Source: Candidatus Latescibacterota bacterium
GTDB lineage: Bacteria; Latescibacterota; 4484-107
Assembly (NCBI GenBank): GCA_030613045.1
Contig: JAUWMS010000268.1
Location: 1 to 5,022, forward strand
Reading direction: 5' to 3'
Length of the DNA stretch: 5,022 nucleotides
Below the pieces are notes generated by a model, which saw only the letters and a program-made list of their open reading frames with translations, did no database searches and had not been told where the DNA came from. The stretch's first letter is position 1; each line of letters begins with the position of its first letter. Positions 4,645-5,022 of the stretch are shown one piece after another. The translations under genes and the position numbers were made by a program.

Positions 4645-4658
4645 TAAACGTAAAACGT
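4645..4658 (-). repeat. Two heptamer units, family A in reverse
   Basis: TAAACGT and AAAACGT on the plus strand are ACGTTTT and ACGTTTA on the minus strand, matching the ACGTTTC/ACGTTTT phase of the array at 1965-2006. They lie in the 117-base flgA-flgH gap, which otherwise shows no clear promoter or terminator. With two units only, this is weaker than the other arrays. Confidence 0.4.
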
Positions 4659-4741
4659 AAGGGGAGTTCACTGCGCACATTGTCCCTTTGCGCTGAGATA
4701 CAACATATTTCCACTCGTTGCGCGGGAACGAAGAACGTATT

Positions 4742-5022
4742 ATGAGAAAATTATTTAGTGCCTGTATCGTAATATCACTCCTTGTTTTATCGAATGCACC
4801 TGACGGATCACGCATGAGAGGGACCGGAGGGGCGGTCTCCCCCTCTCCCCCTCTCCCCCTCGCCCTGTCGGGGTGGGGCGGATGGGGCGGGACGGCGTGG
4901 GCGGCGGAATTCAAGCTGGGCGGTGGATCGCTGTATTCGGATATCCGGGCGCACAAGATCGGGGATATTCTGACGGTGTTGATCATGGAGTCGTCCTCGG
5001 CAAAACACCAGACCGGGACCGC
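4742..5022 (+). CDS. flgH: Flagellar L-ring protein FlgH, N-terminal fragment
   Basis: The frame is open to the window edge (93 full codons). Residues 61-83 carry the FlgH hallmark: GGSLYSDIRAHKIGDILTVL followed by IME. FlgH forms the outer-membrane ring around the rod. The N-terminus MRKLFSACIVISLLVLSNA (1-19) is a good signal peptide. Most proteobacterial FlgH proteins have a lipobox Cys; here Cys8 sits too early and lacks the motif, so it is probably not a lipoprotein. Residues 20-54 are odd: Pro/Leu-rich then Gly/Trp-rich, encoded by tandem repeats, and ending TAWAAE, which looks like a second signal-peptidase site. No strong ribosome site precedes 4742; ATG 4814, also in frame, is an alternative that would drop the clear signal peptide. 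Follows flgA after 117 bases. Confidence 0.88.
   Translation, partial: MRKLFSACIVISLLVLSNAPDGSRMRGTGGAVSPSPPLPLALSGWGGWGGTAWAAEFKLGGGSLYSDIRAHKIGDILTVLIMESSSAKHQTGT
4836..4859 (+). repeat. C-rich octamer repeat in flgH, 3 perfect units
   Basis: TCTCCCCC three times in a row (24 bases, 8 codons), followed by a diverged unit TCGCCCTG (4860-4867). It encodes the SPSPPLPLA stretch of FlgH. The in-frame length would let copies be gained or lost without a frameshift if whole triplet-compatible blocks are involved; a single unit change would shift the frame. Confidence 0.75.
4870..4891 (+). other. G-quadruplex motif in the flgH 5' coding region
   Basis: Four G runs of 4, 4, 4 and 3 bases (4870-4873, 4875-4878, 4884-4887, 4889-4891) are separated by loops of 1, 5 and 1 bases. 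This fits the G3+N1-7 quadruplex rule on the coding strand, so it could form in the mRNA. It includes two nonamers, TGGGGCGGA and TGGGGCGGG (4874-4891), which encode WGGWGG. The upstream C-rich repeat could instead pair with it as a hairpin. Confidence 0.5.

Noticed and set aside
3875..4714. Long minus-strand open frame of 279 codons opposite flgA
   Set aside because: It is antisense to flgA, with a low-complexity His/Arg/Pro-rich product and no motif. GC-rich coding sequence commonly produces such frames.
4660..4741. Possible promoter or terminator between flgA and flgH
   Set aside because: Only weak pairings, such as CGTT with AACG near 4716-4730, and no good -35/-10 or -24/-12 pair were found. 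The gap is longer than usual but holds nothing I can support beyond the two heptamers.

Overview
The window looks like chromosomal DNA from an uncultured, motile, Gram-negative (diderm) bacterium. FlgA and FlgH, the P-ring chaperone and the L-ring protein, only make sense in a cell with an outer membrane. A near-consensus sigma-54 promoter precedes the flagellar genes. Coding sequence is fairly GC-rich with GC-biased third positions, while some intergenic stretches are AT-rich. The uroporphyrinogen-decarboxylase-like protein and the abundant 7-8 bp tandem repeats recall environmental lineages such as Latescibacterota, Poribacteria, KSB1 or Planctomycetes. That placement is a guess; nothing here fixes the phylum.

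Layout. (1) 1-142, minus strand: 5' end of a left-handed beta-helix (hexapeptide-repeat) acyltransferase cut by the window edge. (2) 143-355: AT-rich divergent promoter region with an operator-like inverted repeat and two overlapping leader hairpins. (3) 356-508, plus strand: an unrecognised 50-residue hydrophobic small protein. (4) 509-653: short convergent gap with an octamer repeat. (5) 654-1667, minus strand: a UroD/MtaA-superfamily protein. (6) 1668-2129: divergent intergenic region with a sigma-70-like promoter for the UroD-like gene, terminator-like hairpins, a heptamer array and the sigma-54 promoter. (7) 2130-5022, plus strand: flgF, flgG, flgA and the start of flgH, which runs off the right edge.

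The flagellar genes form one probable operon. FlgF and FlgG build the proximal and distal rod, FlgA chaperones P-ring assembly, and FlgH forms the outer-membrane L ring. flgI and flgJ would be expected next, beyond the window.

The most unusual feature is the spread of short-period tandem repeats (7, 8 and 9 bp) through the operon. Each of the three gaps between the flagellar genes contains such a repeat. Repeats have also entered coding sequence: one supplies the n-region of the FlgA signal peptide, a nonamer array encodes an extra segment in FlgA, and C-rich and G-rich repeats sit in the FlgH export-signal region, where they create a G-quadruplex motif. The small protein with its structured leader is the other candidate for something undescribed.
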